Below, piece after piece: positions 18,552 to 26,560 of a stretch of DNA of 64,000 bases (the first letter of the stretch is position 1; each line of letters starts with the position of its first letter). The notes beneath the pieces are model-generated. The model ran no database searches. It saw only the letters and a program-made list of their open reading frames with translations, and was not told the origin of the DNA. Both the position numbers and the translations under genes were made by a program. Origin of the DNA: Streptomyces sp. Root431 (GTDB lineage: Bacteria; Actinomycetota; Actinomycetes; Streptomycetales; Streptomycetaceae); contig NZ_LMEI01000009.1 of the NCBI RefSeq assembly GCF_001426585.1, positions 596,247 through 660,246 on the forward strand, written 5' to 3'.

Positions 18552-19307
18552 ATGGTCGCCATGAACGCGAACACCTCTCACCCCACCCCCCGCACGCCCC
18601 GCATCGCCCTCGTCGGCGATCGTTCCCCGCACGTCAGGTCCCACGTCCGCGTCCCCGTCCTCCTCGACGCGCTCGCCGAGCGGGACGGGCTCGCGCTCGA
18701 CGCGTACTGGATCCCGACGGGGGACGCGGAGGCGCCGGGCGCCGTCAAGGGCTTCGACGCGGTGTGGGTGCTGCCGGGCAGCCCGTACGCGAGCGAGGCG
18801 GGGGCGCTGGCGGCGATCCGTACGGCCCGCGAGGACGGCATCCCCTTCCTCGGCACCTGCGGCGGCTTCCAGCACGCCCTGCTCGAGTACGCGCGGAACG
18901 TCTGCGGCCTGACCCGCGCCGCGCACGCCGAGAACGACCCGGCGGCGGACTCGGGCGACCTGCTGATCGCACCGCTCGCCTGCTCGCTCGTCGGCCACGA
19001 GGGCGTCGTCCGGGTCACCCCCGGCTCGCTCGCCGAGCGGGCCCTCGGCGCGGAGCGGACCACCGAGCGCTACCACTGCAACTACGGCCCGGACAGCCGC
19101 CACCTCGACGCCCTGGGCGCGCACGGCCTGGGCTTCACGGGCGCGGACGAGGAGGGCGGGGTCCGCATCGCGGAGCTCCCCTCGCACCCCTTCTTCCTGG
19201 CGACGCTCTTCCAGCCGGAACTCGCGGGCGACGGCACCCGCCCGCACCCCCTGATCCGCGCGCTGGCGACGGCGGCGGTCAAGCACGCGGAAGTCGCGGC
19301 CTCCTAG
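18552..19307 (+). CDS. CTP synthase C-terminal-like glutamine amidotransferase protein
   Basis: 251 residues from the ATG at 18552 (an ATG three codons later, or starts at 18498/18501, are alternatives). It belongs to the free-standing class I amidotransferase-like family related to the C-terminal domain of CTP synthase. The nucleophile-elbow Cys is visible in LGTCGGFQHALLEY, and the fold opens with PRIALVGDRSPHV. In true amidotransferases the catalytic His-x-Glu reads HPE. Here it is QPE (ATLFQPELAG), so the triad His is missing, and glutaminase activity is uncertain. No synthetase domain is nearby. It is divergent from the TPR-LysR pair, which could regulate it. Confidence 0.8.
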   Translation: MVAMNANTSHPTPRTPRIALVGDRSPHVRSHVRVPVLLDALAERDGLALDAYWIPTGDAEAPGAVKGFDAVWVLPGSPYASEAGALAAIRTAREDGIPFLGTCGGFQHALLEYARNVCGLTRAAHAENDPAADSGDLLIAPLACSLVGHEGVVRVTPGSLAERALGAERTTERYHCNYGPDSRHLDALGAHGLGFTGADEEGGVRIAELPSHPFFLATLFQPELAGDGTRPHPLIRALATAAVKHAEVAAS

Positions 19308-19377
19308 GGCGCGAGCGTGCGTGCCAGGCGTCGCCAGGCAGGCGGGGCTTTCGAAACACGCCCTGGGGCCGGAGCCC

Positions 19378-19926
19378 TCAGACGCCGGGCAGGTGACGGC
19401 TCACCACGTCGAGGAGCCGTTCCGCTTCCTCCGGGGAGCCCAGCCCGCGCTTGGGCAGCACCGCGACGAGCAGGATGTTCGGGTCGCGGCCGAGCAGCAC
19501 CATGTGGTCGCGGGTCTCGCGGTAGCCGCGGAAGACCGACCAGCGGTGCTGGAGCGTCATGTGCGGGGTCTCGGTGGTGATCCCCGCCCCGTCGACGGAG
19601 GCCCGGCACTCGCCCTGCCACTCGACCGTGCGCAGCACCTGCCTGGCCTGGATGTGGGGTGTGGCCCAGATCAGGACGGCGCAGAGGGCGACGAGCGCGG
19701 TCAGGACCGTGACGGTCCCCTGGGCGGCGATCGCCAGCAGGGCCGCGCCCCCGAACACCACCGTGAAGCCCCACCGCAGCACGTGGAGGCGCCGCAGGCG
19801 CTCGCGCACGAGGACGCCCGTGAGGATGTCGGCCCGTGTCGGCCGGTACGCGAGCTCGACCGCGGCCTGCGTACCGGCCGCGCGTATTCCGTCCTGCGTG
19901 CTGCCCTGCCCTGAGTCCATGACCAT
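19378..19926 (-). CDS. YcxB-like membrane protein
   Basis: 182 residues. Two adjacent transmembrane helices (about residues 52-90: WGFTVVFGGAALLAIAA, VTVLTALVALCAVLIW) are followed by a soluble beta-rich domain (CRASVDGAGITTETPHMTLQ, WSVFRGYRETRDHMVLLG). This is the layout of the YcxB-like family, whose role is unknown. The first ATG at 19926 or the ATG two codons later (19920) could be the start. Neither has a strong ribosome binding site. The nucleoside-kinase-like gene upstream on the same strand ends 22 bp away, so the two genes may be cotranscribed. Confidence 0.8.
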   Translation of the reverse strand: MVMDSGQGSTQDGIRAAGTQAAVELAYRPTRADILTGVLVRERLRRLHVLRWGFTVVFGGAALLAIAAQGTVTVLTALVALCAVLIWATPHIQARQVLRTVEWQGECRASVDGAGITTETPHMTLQHRWSVFRGYRETRDHMVLLGRDPNILLVAVLPKRGLGSPEEAERLLDVVSRHLPGV

Positions 19927-19948
19927 GGCAGGGGATCGTACTGTCCCG

Positions 19949-20587
19949 CTAACTCATCCTCACGACCAGGTGGGCGCGGTCCCGACTGCGGGCCACCAGG
20001 CGGGCGTTGGCCTCGTCCGAGTCGTGGACCCAGCGCTCGGCCCCGGCCCGGTCCTTGCCGAAGCGGACGTGCCGCTCGACGAGCCGGGGGACGCGGCGGC
20101 GGTCGTCGAGGTCCAGGTACCAGACCTCGTCGAGGAGGGGCAGGGCGGCGGCCCAGGGGCCCTCGTCGTGGAGGAGGTAGTTGCCCTCGGTGACGACGAG
20201 CGGGACCTCGGGCGGGACGGGTATCGCCCCGGCTATCGGCTCCTCGAGGGAGCGGTCGAAGGCGGGGGCGTAGACGGTGGTGCCGGGTTCGGGGGCGCGG
20301 AGCCGGGCGAGGAGCGCCGTGTACCCGGCGGCGTCGAAGGTGTCCGGCGCGCCCTTCCTGCCGGCCCGGCCGAGGCGCTCCAGCTCGGCCTGCGCGAGGT
20401 GGAAGCCGTCCATAGGGACGAGGACGGCGAGTCCGTCGAGGCGGGCGACGAGCCGTGCGGCCAGCGTGGACTTGCCCGCTCCGGGCGCGCCCGCGAGGCC
20501 GAGGATCCGCCGGTGACGCGTGTCGGACCCCGGCTCGGCGAGGGCACGCGCACGTGCGGCGAGGCGCTCGAATTGTTGCGCGTCCAT
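19949..20587 (-). CDS. Nucleoside/nucleotide kinase family protein
   Basis: 212 residues. P-loop kinase of the uridine kinase/pantothenate kinase superfamily. Walker A reads GLAGAPGAGKST, and the substrate-contact segment VPMDGFHLAQAEL and the strand VVTEGNYLL are characteristic. YLDLDDRRRVPRLVERHVRFGKD is the lid region. The small-molecule substrate is not known for this subgroup (nucleoside, sugar or phosphoribulose-type acceptors are possible). The ATG at 20587 (MDAQQFERL) is preferred, and an ATG three codons upstream is an alternative. Probably cotranscribed with the YcxB-like gene. Confidence 0.85.
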   Translation of the reverse strand: MDAQQFERLAARARALAEPGSDTRHRRILGLAGAPGAGKSTLAARLVARLDGLAVLVPMDGFHLAQAELERLGRAGRKGAPDTFDAAGYTALLARLRAPEPGTTVYAPAFDRSLEEPIAGAIPVPPEVPLVVTEGNYLLHDEGPWAAALPLLDEVWYLDLDDRRRVPRLVERHVRFGKDRAGAERWVHDSDEANARLVARSRDRAHLVVRMS

Positions 20588-20745
20588 GCCGGGCATTCTC
20601 GCACCCCGCGCCGACCCTTCCCCGGACCCTCGTCCGACCCTCCCCGGACCCTCGTTCGCACCCTCGATCCGTCGAGGGTCGTACCTGCGACGACGCGGGT
20701 TGACGCGAGTAGATTCCTACCGCTTCCGCGTATTACGTTGGGGTA

Positions 20746-21168
20746 ATGCCGTCCATCGCACTCGTCACCCTCGTCGTCCGTGACTACGACGAGGCCATCG
20801 CCTTCTACACCGACGCCCTCGGCTTCGACCTCGTCGAGGACACCGACCGGGGCGACGGCAGTCGCTGGGTCGTCGTCCGCCCGCGCGGCGCCGCCGGGGT
20901 CGGCGGCCTCGGGAACTCCGGCCTCCTCCTGGCCCGCGCCAAGAACGAGGCCGAGGCGGCCTCGGTCGGCAACCAGACGGGCGGCCGCGTCGGCTTCTTC
21001 CTCCACACCGAGGACTTCGCCCGCGACCACGCCCGGATGATCACGGCGGGCGTCACGTTCACGGAGGAGCCCCGCCACGAGCCGTACGGCTCGGTCGCCG
21101 TCTTCGAGGACCTCTACGGCAACCGCTGGGACCTCCTCCAGCCGGCGGAGACCGCGCCGCCCGCGTAA
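20746..21168 (+). CDS. VOC (glyoxalase/bleomycin-resistance fold) protein
   Basis: 140 residues with two beta-alpha-beta-beta-beta modules. The first opens with IALVTLVVRDYDEAIAFYTD and DALGFDLVEDT, and the second has GFFLHTEDFARDHARM and the terminal EDLYGNRWDLLQ. This is the usual vicinal-oxygen-chelate arrangement. The usual metal-ligand positions are only partly conserved, with the C-terminal Glu in FEDLYGN as the best candidate. It may be an isomerase, dioxygenase or binding protein. The start follows GGGGTA. A tandem repeat begins five bases after the stop codon. Confidence 0.88.
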   Translation: MPSIALVTLVVRDYDEAIAFYTDALGFDLVEDTDRGDGSRWVVVRPRGAAGVGGLGNSGLLLARAKNEAEAASVGNQTGGRVGFFLHTEDFARDHARMITAGVTFTEEPRHEPYGSVAVFEDLYGNRWDLLQPAETAPPA

Positions 21169-21172
21169 CGCC

Positions 21173-21274
21173 GTGTCCGGTCCGGCCTACGCCGTGCCCG
21201 GTCCGACCTACGCCTGCTGGGTCCGCCCTACGCCTGCTGGGTCCCGCCTACGCCTGCTGGGTCCGACCTACGCC
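21173..21274 (-). repeat. 20/21-bp tandem repeat spanning aldo-keto reductase stop
   Basis: Five units: two of 21 bp then three of 20 bp (TGCTGGGTCCGACCTACGCC type). The last unit contains the stop codon (TAG on the minus strand) of the aldo-keto reductase gene. The array fills the space between two convergent genes. Confidence 0.9.
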
Positions 21275-22110
21275 TGCCCGGGCAGGCGGTCGAGCGCGTC
21301 GAGCCGTTCGCGCTGGGCCGGTGTCAGTTCGAGGCCCGCAGCGGCCACGTTCTCCTCCAGGTGCCCGATCCGGCCCGTGCCCGGGATCGGGAGGACGACC
21401 GGTGAGCGGTCGAGGAGCCACGCGAGGGAGACCTGCGCGGGGGTGGCGCCGAGTTCGGCCGCGACGGCGTCGAGTTCGGCCGTGGGCGCCCCTCCGGCGA
21501 CGGGCCGCCACGGCAGGAACGCGATTCCCGCCGCCTCGCAGGCCGCGAGGACGGGCTCGTGCTCGCGGTCGAACAGGCTGTAGCGGTTCTGCACGCTGGC
21601 GACGTCGACGATCTCCCGGGCCCGCGCGAGTTCGTCGACGGTGACCTCGGACAGCCCGATCCGGCCGACCTTGCCCTCCGCCTGGAGCTCCCCCAGAGCC
21701 CCGAGCTGCTCGGCGAGGGGCGTCCGCGGGTCGATGCGGTGCAGCTGGAGGAGCTCGATCCGCTCGACGCGAAGCCGGCAGAGGGCGTCCTCGACCTGAC
21801 CGCGCAGGGCGTCCGGCCGTGCGTCGTGCTGCCACCCCTCCGGGCCGTCGGATCGCACGATGCCGACCTTGGTCGCGATGAGCAGCCCGTCGGCGTAGGG
21901 GTGCAGGGCCTCGGCGAGCAGCTCTTCGTTGGCCCCCCAGCCGTACATGTGGGCGGTGTCGATCAGCGTGACGCCGAGTTCGACGGCTCGCCGGGCCACC
22001 CGGAGGGAGGTCGCGCGCGCGGGGCCCGGCCCGGTCGGCAGGCGCATGGCGCCGAATCCGAGCCGCCGCACGCGCAGGTCCCCGCCGATGCGAAACGTGG
22101 TCGCTGTCAT
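21268..22110 (-). CDS. Aldo/keto reductase
   Basis: 280 residues. NAD(P)H-dependent carbonyl reductase with a TIM barrel. Catalytic tetrad residues are visible: Asp and Tyr in IDTAHMYGWG, Lys in IATKVGI and His in LLQLHRID. The cofactor-binding end reads VLPIPGTGRIGHLEENV. Close relatives are annotated as oxidoreductases of unknown substrate. The ATG at 22110 (MTATTFRIGG) is preferred over an upstream in-frame ATG because it matches the family start and has a nearby GGAG. The stop lies in a tandem repeat shared with the 3' side of the convergent VOC gene. It is divergent from the EF-G-like operon. Confidence 0.92.
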   Translation of the reverse strand: MTATTFRIGGDLRVRRLGFGAMRLPTGPGPARATSLRVARRAVELGVTLIDTAHMYGWGANEELLAEALHPYADGLLIATKVGIVRSDGPEGWQHDARPDALRGQVEDALCRLRVERIELLQLHRIDPRTPLAEQLGALGELQAEGKVGRIGLSEVTVDELARAREIVDVASVQNRYSLFDREHEPVLAACEAAGIAFLPWRPVAGGAPTAELDAVAAELGATPAQVSLAWLLDRSPVVLPIPGTGRIGHLEENVAAAGLELTPAQRERLDALDRLPGQA

Positions 22111-22206
22111 CCCTGGTCTCCGCCCCTCGATCAAACGGCCAGGCTAACAAGGCGGTTGGCCGTGCCCGGAGCCGAAATTCGCTGTCGCGCGGGCCGTTGT
22201 CCTCCC

Positions 22207-22257
22207 TACACTCGCGTCTCGGCGCACCGATCGGTGTGCCGGCCGGCACCTGACCGA
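22207..22257 (+). promoter_or_regulatory. Possible -10 box and nested leader hairpins
   Basis: TACACT (22207-22212) could be a -10 box. From 22218 an outer stem CTCGG/CCGAG encloses two adjacent perfect palindromes, CACCGATCGGTG (22225-22236) and TGCCGGCCGGCA (22237-22248). A longer near-perfect form, GGCGCACCGATCGGTGTGCC, competes with the second palindrome. The outer stem ends at the GAGGGGGGA ribosome site of the 37-codon ORF, so folding could gate its translation. Inference only. Confidence 0.45.
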
Positions 22258-22270
22258 GGGGGGAACGACC

Positions 22271-22384
22271 ATGCGCACGAGCCGTAGCGCCGTCGTCGTG
22301 TCGCCCTCCCGTGCCCGGTACGACGTGATCCTCGCCTCCTCGGCCGAGCGGTGGCGGCTGCGCGCCCGCCATCGCCGCCCGTGA
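22271..22384 (+). CDS. Putative 37-residue leader peptide
   Basis: An ATG at 22271 with an excellent GAGGGGGGA site eight bases upstream starts a 37-codon reading frame ending TGA at 22384. The product is basic (MRTSRSAVVV start, RWRLRARHRRP end, ten Arg) with no membrane segment. It lies 74 bp upstream of the EF-G-like gene on the same strand. Ribosomal protection genes such as tet(M) are known to have leader peptides that sense ribosome stalling, so a leader role is reasonable. A small free-standing protein is also possible. No family recognised. Confidence 0.5.
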   Translation: MRTSRSAVVVSPSRARYDVILASSAERWRLRARHRRP

Positions 22385-22458
22385 CGGCCTGACCTTCTCA
22401 GGATCCGTCCGGGAATCGCGCTGCCCTGTTTCCACGCAGCAGCGAAAGGCACGAGACC

Positions 22459-24468
22459 GTGCGTACTTCCCTCACCACCATCCACGCCGTCCGCAACCTC
22501 GGCATCCTCGCCCACGTCGACGCGGGCAAGACCACCGTCACCGAGCGGATCCTGTTCCTCACCGGCGCCACCCACAAGCGCGGCGAGGTCCACGACGGCA
22601 CGACCGTCACGGACTTCGACCCGCAGGAGCGGGACCGGGGCATCACGATCTTCGCCGCGGCCGTCAGCTGCGACTGGGCAGGCCACCGGATCAACCTGAT
22701 CGACACACCGGGCCACGTCGACTTCTCCGACGAGGTCGAGCGTTCGCTGCGCGTCCTCGACGGCGCCGTCGCCGTCTTCGACGCCGTCGCGGGCGTCGAG
22801 CCGCAGAGCGAGACGGTGTGGCGGCAGGCGGACCGGCACGGCGTGCCGCGCATCGCGTTCGTCAACAAGCTGGACCGGGCGGGCGCGGAGCTCGACGGCG
22901 CCGTGGAGTCGATCCGTACGCGCCTGGGCACCGTCCCGCTCCCCGTGCAGCTTCCCATCGGGCGCGAGGACGGCTTCACCGGCGTCGTGGACCTGGTCCG
23001 GATGCGGGCGTACGTGTGGGCCGACGGCGCCGACACGTACACCGAGCAGCCGGTCCCGGACGGGCTCCGCGACGAGGCCCGGCACCGCAGGCGACGCCTG
23101 GAGGAGACGGTGGCGGAGCTGCATCCCGCCGCGCTTGAGGAGTTCTGCGCGGACTCCGCGCTCTCCGAGGAGACGCTGACGGGCGCGCTCCGCGACCTCA
23201 CCCTCACCGGCGAGGCCGTCGTCGTGCTCTGCGGCTCGGCCTACCGCAACCGGGGCGTCGAACCGCTCCTCGACGCCGTCGTCGCGTACCTGCCGGCACC
23301 GTCCGACATGCCTCCGGTACGCGGCGAGACGCCGGCGGACCCGGCGGCGCCGTTCACCGCGCTCGCGTTCAAGGTGAGCGCGACGGCCACCGGCCGCATG
23401 ACCTACGTCCGCGTCTACGCGGGCACGCTCACGAAGGGGGACACCGTGCTCGACACAACCACCGGCCGCACCGAGCGGATCTCCCGCATCCTGCGCGTCC
23501 AGGCCGACCGGGCGACGGAGCTGGACGCGGCGCGCGCCGGGGACATCGTCGCCGTCGTCGGCCCGAAAACCGCCCGGGCGGGCGCGACGCTGTGCGCGCC
23601 GGACGCGCCGGTCGTCCTCGAACCGCCGACGACCGCCGACCCGGTGGTCTCGGTCGCCGTGGAGGCCCGCCGGAGCACGGACACCGGTCGGCTCGCGACG
23701 GCCCTCGCCCGGCTCTCCGAGGAGGACCCGTCCCTCGTCGTGCGGTCCGACCCGGAGACGGGCCAGACGGTCCTGTCGGGCCTCGGCGAACTGCACCTGG
23801 AGGTCGCGGTGGAGAAGCTCAGGCGCGACCGCGGCCTGGAGGTGACGGTCGGACGTCCGCAGGTCGCGTACCGCGAGACGGTGACGAAGGGCGTCACCGG
23901 CCTGCTGTACCGCCATGTCAAACAGGACGGCGGCGCGGGCCAGTTCGCCCATGTCGTCATCGACGTGGAGCCGACGGACGGGGACGACGACTTCGCCTTC
24001 GTCTCCGCCGTCACGGGCGGCCGAGTGCCGCAGGAGTACATCCGCGCGGTCGAGGCCGGCTGCCGGGACGCCCTCGTCGAGGGCCCCCTCGGCGGCCACC
24101 CGGTGACGGGTGTCCGGGTCACGCTCACGGACGGCGCCACGCACCCGAAGGACTCCTCGGAGATGGCTTTCCGCACGGCGGGCCGCTTCGCGCTGCGCGA
24201 GGCGCTCCGCGCGAGCGCGATGGCGGTCCTGGAACCGGTGGCGGAGGTCACGGTCACCGTCCCTGCTGAGTCCGTCGGCACGGTCCTCGGCGACCTCGCG
24301 GCCCGCCGGGGCCGGGTCACGGACTCGACGACCCGCTCGGGTACGGCGGTGGTCTCGGCGACGGTGCCACTGGCCGAACTCTTCGGCTACGCCTCCCGCC
24401 TCCGCGGCCGCACCCAGGGCCGGGGCACGTTCACCACCCGCCCGGCGGGATACGTCCCGGCTCCGTAG
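22459..24468 (+). CDS. Elongation factor G-like translational GTPase
   Basis: 669 residues, slightly shorter than EF-G. GTPase motifs: AHVDAGKTT (G1), GITIFAAAV (G2), DTPGHVDF (G3), NKLDRAGAEL (G4), CGSAY (G5). Domains II-V follow, with LGELHLEV (domain III), KQDGGAGQFAHVVIDVEP (domain IV) and the VTVPAESVGTVLGDL domain V. It is a paralogue of housekeeping EF-G, of the type streptomycetes keep as a second copy, and related to ribosomal-protection proteins. It is not next to rpsL/rpsG/tuf, so it is unlikely to be the main EF-G. Possible roles are translocation under stress, ribosome recycling or antibiotic protection. GTG start after an AAAGG site. A 37-codon ORF and hairpins precede it. Confidence 0.9.
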   Translation: MRTSLTTIHAVRNLGILAHVDAGKTTVTERILFLTGATHKRGEVHDGTTVTDFDPQERDRGITIFAAAVSCDWAGHRINLIDTPGHVDFSDEVERSLRVLDGAVAVFDAVAGVEPQSETVWRQADRHGVPRIAFVNKLDRAGAELDGAVESIRTRLGTVPLPVQLPIGREDGFTGVVDLVRMRAYVWADGADTYTEQPVPDGLRDEARHRRRRLEETVAELHPAALEEFCADSALSEETLTGALRDLTLTGEAVVVLCGSAYRNRGVEPLLDAVVAYLPAPSDMPPVRGETPADPAAPFTALAFKVSATATGRMTYVRVYAGTLTKGDTVLDTTTGRTERISRILRVQADRATELDAARAGDIVAVVGPKTARAGATLCAPDAPVVLEPPTTADPVVSVAVEARRSTDTGRLATALARLSEEDPSLVVRSDPETGQTVLSGLGELHLEVAVEKLRRDRGLEVTVGRPQVAYRETVTKGVTGLLYRHVKQDGGAGQFAHVVIDVEPTDGDDDFAFVSAVTGGRVPQEYIRAVEAGCRDALVEGPLGGHPVTGVRVTLTDGATHPKDSSEMAFRTAGRFALREALRASAMAVLEPVAEVTVTVPAESVGTVLGDLAARRGRVTDSTTRSGTAVVSATVPLAELFGYASRLRGRTQGRGTFTTRPAGYVPAP

Positions 24469-24478
24469 GGCCACCTGA

Positions 24479-24524
24479 GGCCGTGTGTTCGGCCCGCACG
24501 AACAGTGCGACCGGACACACGGCC
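24479..24524 (+). terminator. Terminator of EF-G-like gene
   Basis: A 14-bp stem with one G-U pair, GGCCGTGTGTTCGG (24479-24492) pairing with CCGGACACACGGCC (24511-24524), eleven bases after the stop codon. Confidence 0.75.
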
Positions 24525-24534
24525 GCCGGCCCCG
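24493..24534 (+). repeat. Imperfect direct repeat, left copy
   Basis: About 42 bases starting CCCGCACGAACAGTGCGA and ending GGCCGCCGGCCCCG. They match 26515-26557 at roughly 83% by hand alignment. The copy overlaps the loop and right arm of the terminator hairpin. The two copies bracket the three-gene block 24606-26468. Confidence 0.5.
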
Positions 24535-24605
24535 CACTCCTCTCCTGCGGGGCCCCAGCTCGGGTGAGACTGCCTCAACCAGAGTCGACCTGATATGAGT
24601 TGATC

Positions 24606-25079
24606 ATGACTGCAGCAACTCTTGATCCGATGGAGCGCCTGCTCGCAGAGCGGGCTTGTGAGCGGCTGGTCGTCGAGTTCGTCCACCGGCTCGACCTCGG
24701 GGACCCGAGCTCGGTGGCGGACCTCTTCACGCCGGACGGCGCCTGGGAATGGCCCGCCGGCGACCGCCGCATCGCGGGTCACGACGCCCTGCGCAGCTAC
24801 TTCGGCAACCGGCCCGCAGACCGACTGTCCCGCCGTATATGCACCAACATCCTGGTCACCGTGGCCTCTGCGGACACCGCCACCGCCACCACCTACTTCA
24901 CCACGTACCGCGTCGACGGCTACAGCGAGGGCCTCGTACCGCCGCGGCCCCCGGTTCAAGTGGGGCACTACGAAGACACGTTCCGCAAGGTGGACGGCGT
25001 CTGGCTGCTCACCACGCGGACGCTCTTCCTCTCCTTCGCCGGTCCCACCGAACGCCTCGACGGGCCCGGCCGGTCATGA
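24606..25079 (+). CDS. NTF2/SnoaL-like protein
   Basis: 157 residues. The cone-shaped SnoaL/NTF2 fold is recognisable from MERLLAERACERLVVEFVHR, the DLFTPDGAWEWPAGDRRI hairpin, GHDALRSYF, and the terminal strands GHYEDTFRKVDGVWLLTTRTL. This fold serves both enzymes (cyclases, isomerases, dehydratases) and ligand-binding proteins. The Asp and His around DGAWEW could form a dyad. The ATG at 24606 is used because the in-frame upstream codon is only a TTG. The ribosome binding site is weak. It starts a block of three same-strand genes with no close link to the flanking EF-G or F420-type genes. Confidence 0.85.
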   Translation: MTAATLDPMERLLAERACERLVVEFVHRLDLGDPSSVADLFTPDGAWEWPAGDRRIAGHDALRSYFGNRPADRLSRRICTNILVTVASADTATATTYFTTYRVDGYSEGLVPPRPPVQVGHYEDTFRKVDGVWLLTTRTLFLSFAGPTERLDGPGRS

Positions 25080-25191
25080 GAACGGCTCCCGGCCGACCGG
25101 CCGTCGAGGGTCCCACGCGGGGAGGCGAGCTGCCGCCGTCGGCGGCCGAAAGCTCGTGGCGGTGCAGCAGTGGGTTCGGCATCATCCCCAT

Positions 25192-25818
25192 GTGATCGTG
25201 ATGCAACCCGTTCTGGAGATCTCCGCTGTCGACGACTTCGCGCACTGGCCGGTGGGCGAGCACGAGTCATTCGGCTACCTCGTGCTGAACGGGGAGCTGA
25301 CTCCGGCGGAGGTCGGCACGGCAGTCATGCGGATCGCCGACTGCAACGACTTCGAGTCGGAGGAGGAGCACGGGCCGTGCCCGACCGACCCGCTCGGTTC
25401 GTTCCTGCACGGCCTGCTCACCATGCCCGATCTGTTCGCCGCCGGTGGGTTCCGCGTGACCGACGACGCCACCGACACCGTCTTCGTCGAGCCGGGCTGC
25501 TGCAACGGCCTGGAGACCTGGCGGGACTGGCTGGAGGTGCTCGACGGCACCGGCTGCTCCTCCTTCGGCCACGATCCGTCCTCGATGGCCGAACGCGTCG
25601 GCGACATCGTCCGGCTGACGCACGATGTCGAGGGGACGGATGGCCCGGTGATCGAGCTGCCGGTGGACGAGGTACGCAGGCTCGTGGCGGGCGCCCAGCA
25701 GGATGTGCAGGACTTCCTCAGCCTTGCCGGAAACTGGGCTGAACAGCACCTGCCGGCCCACGCTGCCGCCGTCACTGCCGCCCTGGCACGGGCGCTGGAC
25801 CTGGCGCCCACACCATGA
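25192..25818 (+). CDS. Hypothetical protein
   Basis: 208 residues from GTG 25192, and an ATG three codons later (25201) is equally possible. The protein is acidic and soluble. It has a clustered CNGLETW/GCSSF cysteine region (EPGCCNGLETWRDWLEVL) and an N-terminal EISAVDDFAHWPVGEHESFG. The C-terminus is helical (VRRLVAGAQQDVQDFLSLAG). I do not recognise a family. Its stop codon overlaps the ATG of the next gene (ATGA), so the two are translationally coupled and presumably act together. Confidence 0.65.
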   Translation: MIVMQPVLEISAVDDFAHWPVGEHESFGYLVLNGELTPAEVGTAVMRIADCNDFESEEEHGPCPTDPLGSFLHGLLTMPDLFAAGGFRVTDDATDTVFVEPGCCNGLETWRDWLEVLDGTGCSSFGHDPSSMAERVGDIVRLTHDVEGTDGPVIELPVDEVRRLVAGAQQDVQDFLSLAGNWAEQHLPAHAAAVTAALARALDLAPTP

Positions 25819-26468
25819 CCAGTTTCCTGACCCACCGAGCGCTCGTGCACGACGCTCGCCTTCCCCTCCGCCGCCGGCACAGCGCGCTGCGGACCTGCAT
25901 CACCCTCTTCGCTCCGTACGGCTTCCGGGCGACGTACCACCACCTCACGCTCAGCGCCGCGATCCCCCGGCGGCTGGAGGCGGACCCGGACGCGCTGGTG
26001 CGGGCGGTGGAGGAACTGCATGAGGCGCGGGTGCTGTGGCTCGCCCGGGCCGAGGAGTACGCCGCGCAACGCCGGGCGGAGAAGCGGTCGGGGCGGCGGG
26101 CCGTATCGAACCCGCGACCGTGGTGGCTGCGGAGCAGGTGGGACGGCCCGGACCACGCCTGGCACCAAGACCCGTTTCGCCACCCGTCGCTGCGACTGTC
26201 CGCGTACGTACGGCGGCAGAACGCGATTCTGGACGGCGCCGAGCCGCCCGGCTGCCCGGCTTGCGGGAATGAAGGACCGCGGGTGCCGAGCCCGACCGGG
26301 CACGGCTGTATCGAGCTGTGCCGCGAGTGCTCGTGGGTGCTGGCGCCGTGTTCGTGCGGGAAGCGTCACCGGTTCGTGCCGGGGACCTCGTTCAGCTGGA
26401 ACGGGATCTGGCAGCGGTCGCACATGAGCGATGACGGCATGCCGAACCCGCATTGGCCTGCGGGCTAG
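25815..26468 (+). CDS. Hypothetical protein with zinc-ribbon cysteines
   Basis: 217 residues, ATGA overlap with the gene before. The N-terminal half is basic and helical (HDARLPLRRRHSALRTCITL, AAQRRAEKRSGRRA). The C-terminal half carries CPACG, then CRECSW and CSCGKRH, a likely zinc-binding ribbon. Similar sequences lie at the edges of mobile regions in Streptomyces, but I do not recognise a named family. A nucleic-acid-binding role is possible from the basic and zinc-ribbon composition, no more than that. Confidence 0.65.
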   Translation: MTSFLTHRALVHDARLPLRRRHSALRTCITLFAPYGFRATYHHLTLSAAIPRRLEADPDALVRAVEELHEARVLWLARAEEYAAQRRAEKRSGRRAVSNPRPWWLRSRWDGPDHAWHQDPFRHPSLRLSAYVRRQNAILDGAEPPGCPACGNEGPRVPSPTGHGCIELCRECSWVLAPCSCGKRHRFVPGTSFSWNGIWQRSHMSDDGMPNPHWPAG

Positions 26469-26514
26469 CCGGCAGCAGACCGACCGCCCCGCCGCCTACG
26501 CCCAGCGCTGATCG

Positions 26515-26557
26515 CCCACACGAACAGCGCGGGCCGAACGCGCGGCCGCCGGCCCCG
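26515..26557. repeat. Imperfect direct repeat, right copy
   Basis: Right partner of 24493-24534, sharing CACGAACAG and GGCCGCCGGCCCCG with about seven differences over 42 positions. It sits immediately beyond the HxlR stop codon. Confidence 0.5.
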
Positions 26558-26560
26558 GCC

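Noticed and set aside
21173..21274. CRISPR-like or integron-like repeat
   Set aside because: Head-to-tail 20/21-bp units without spacers. A minisatellite at a gene end.
22459..24468. Housekeeping EF-G gene
   Set aside because: Not in the usual ribosomal-protein/tuf context, and sequence differs from typical EF-G in length and termini. More likely a second copy.
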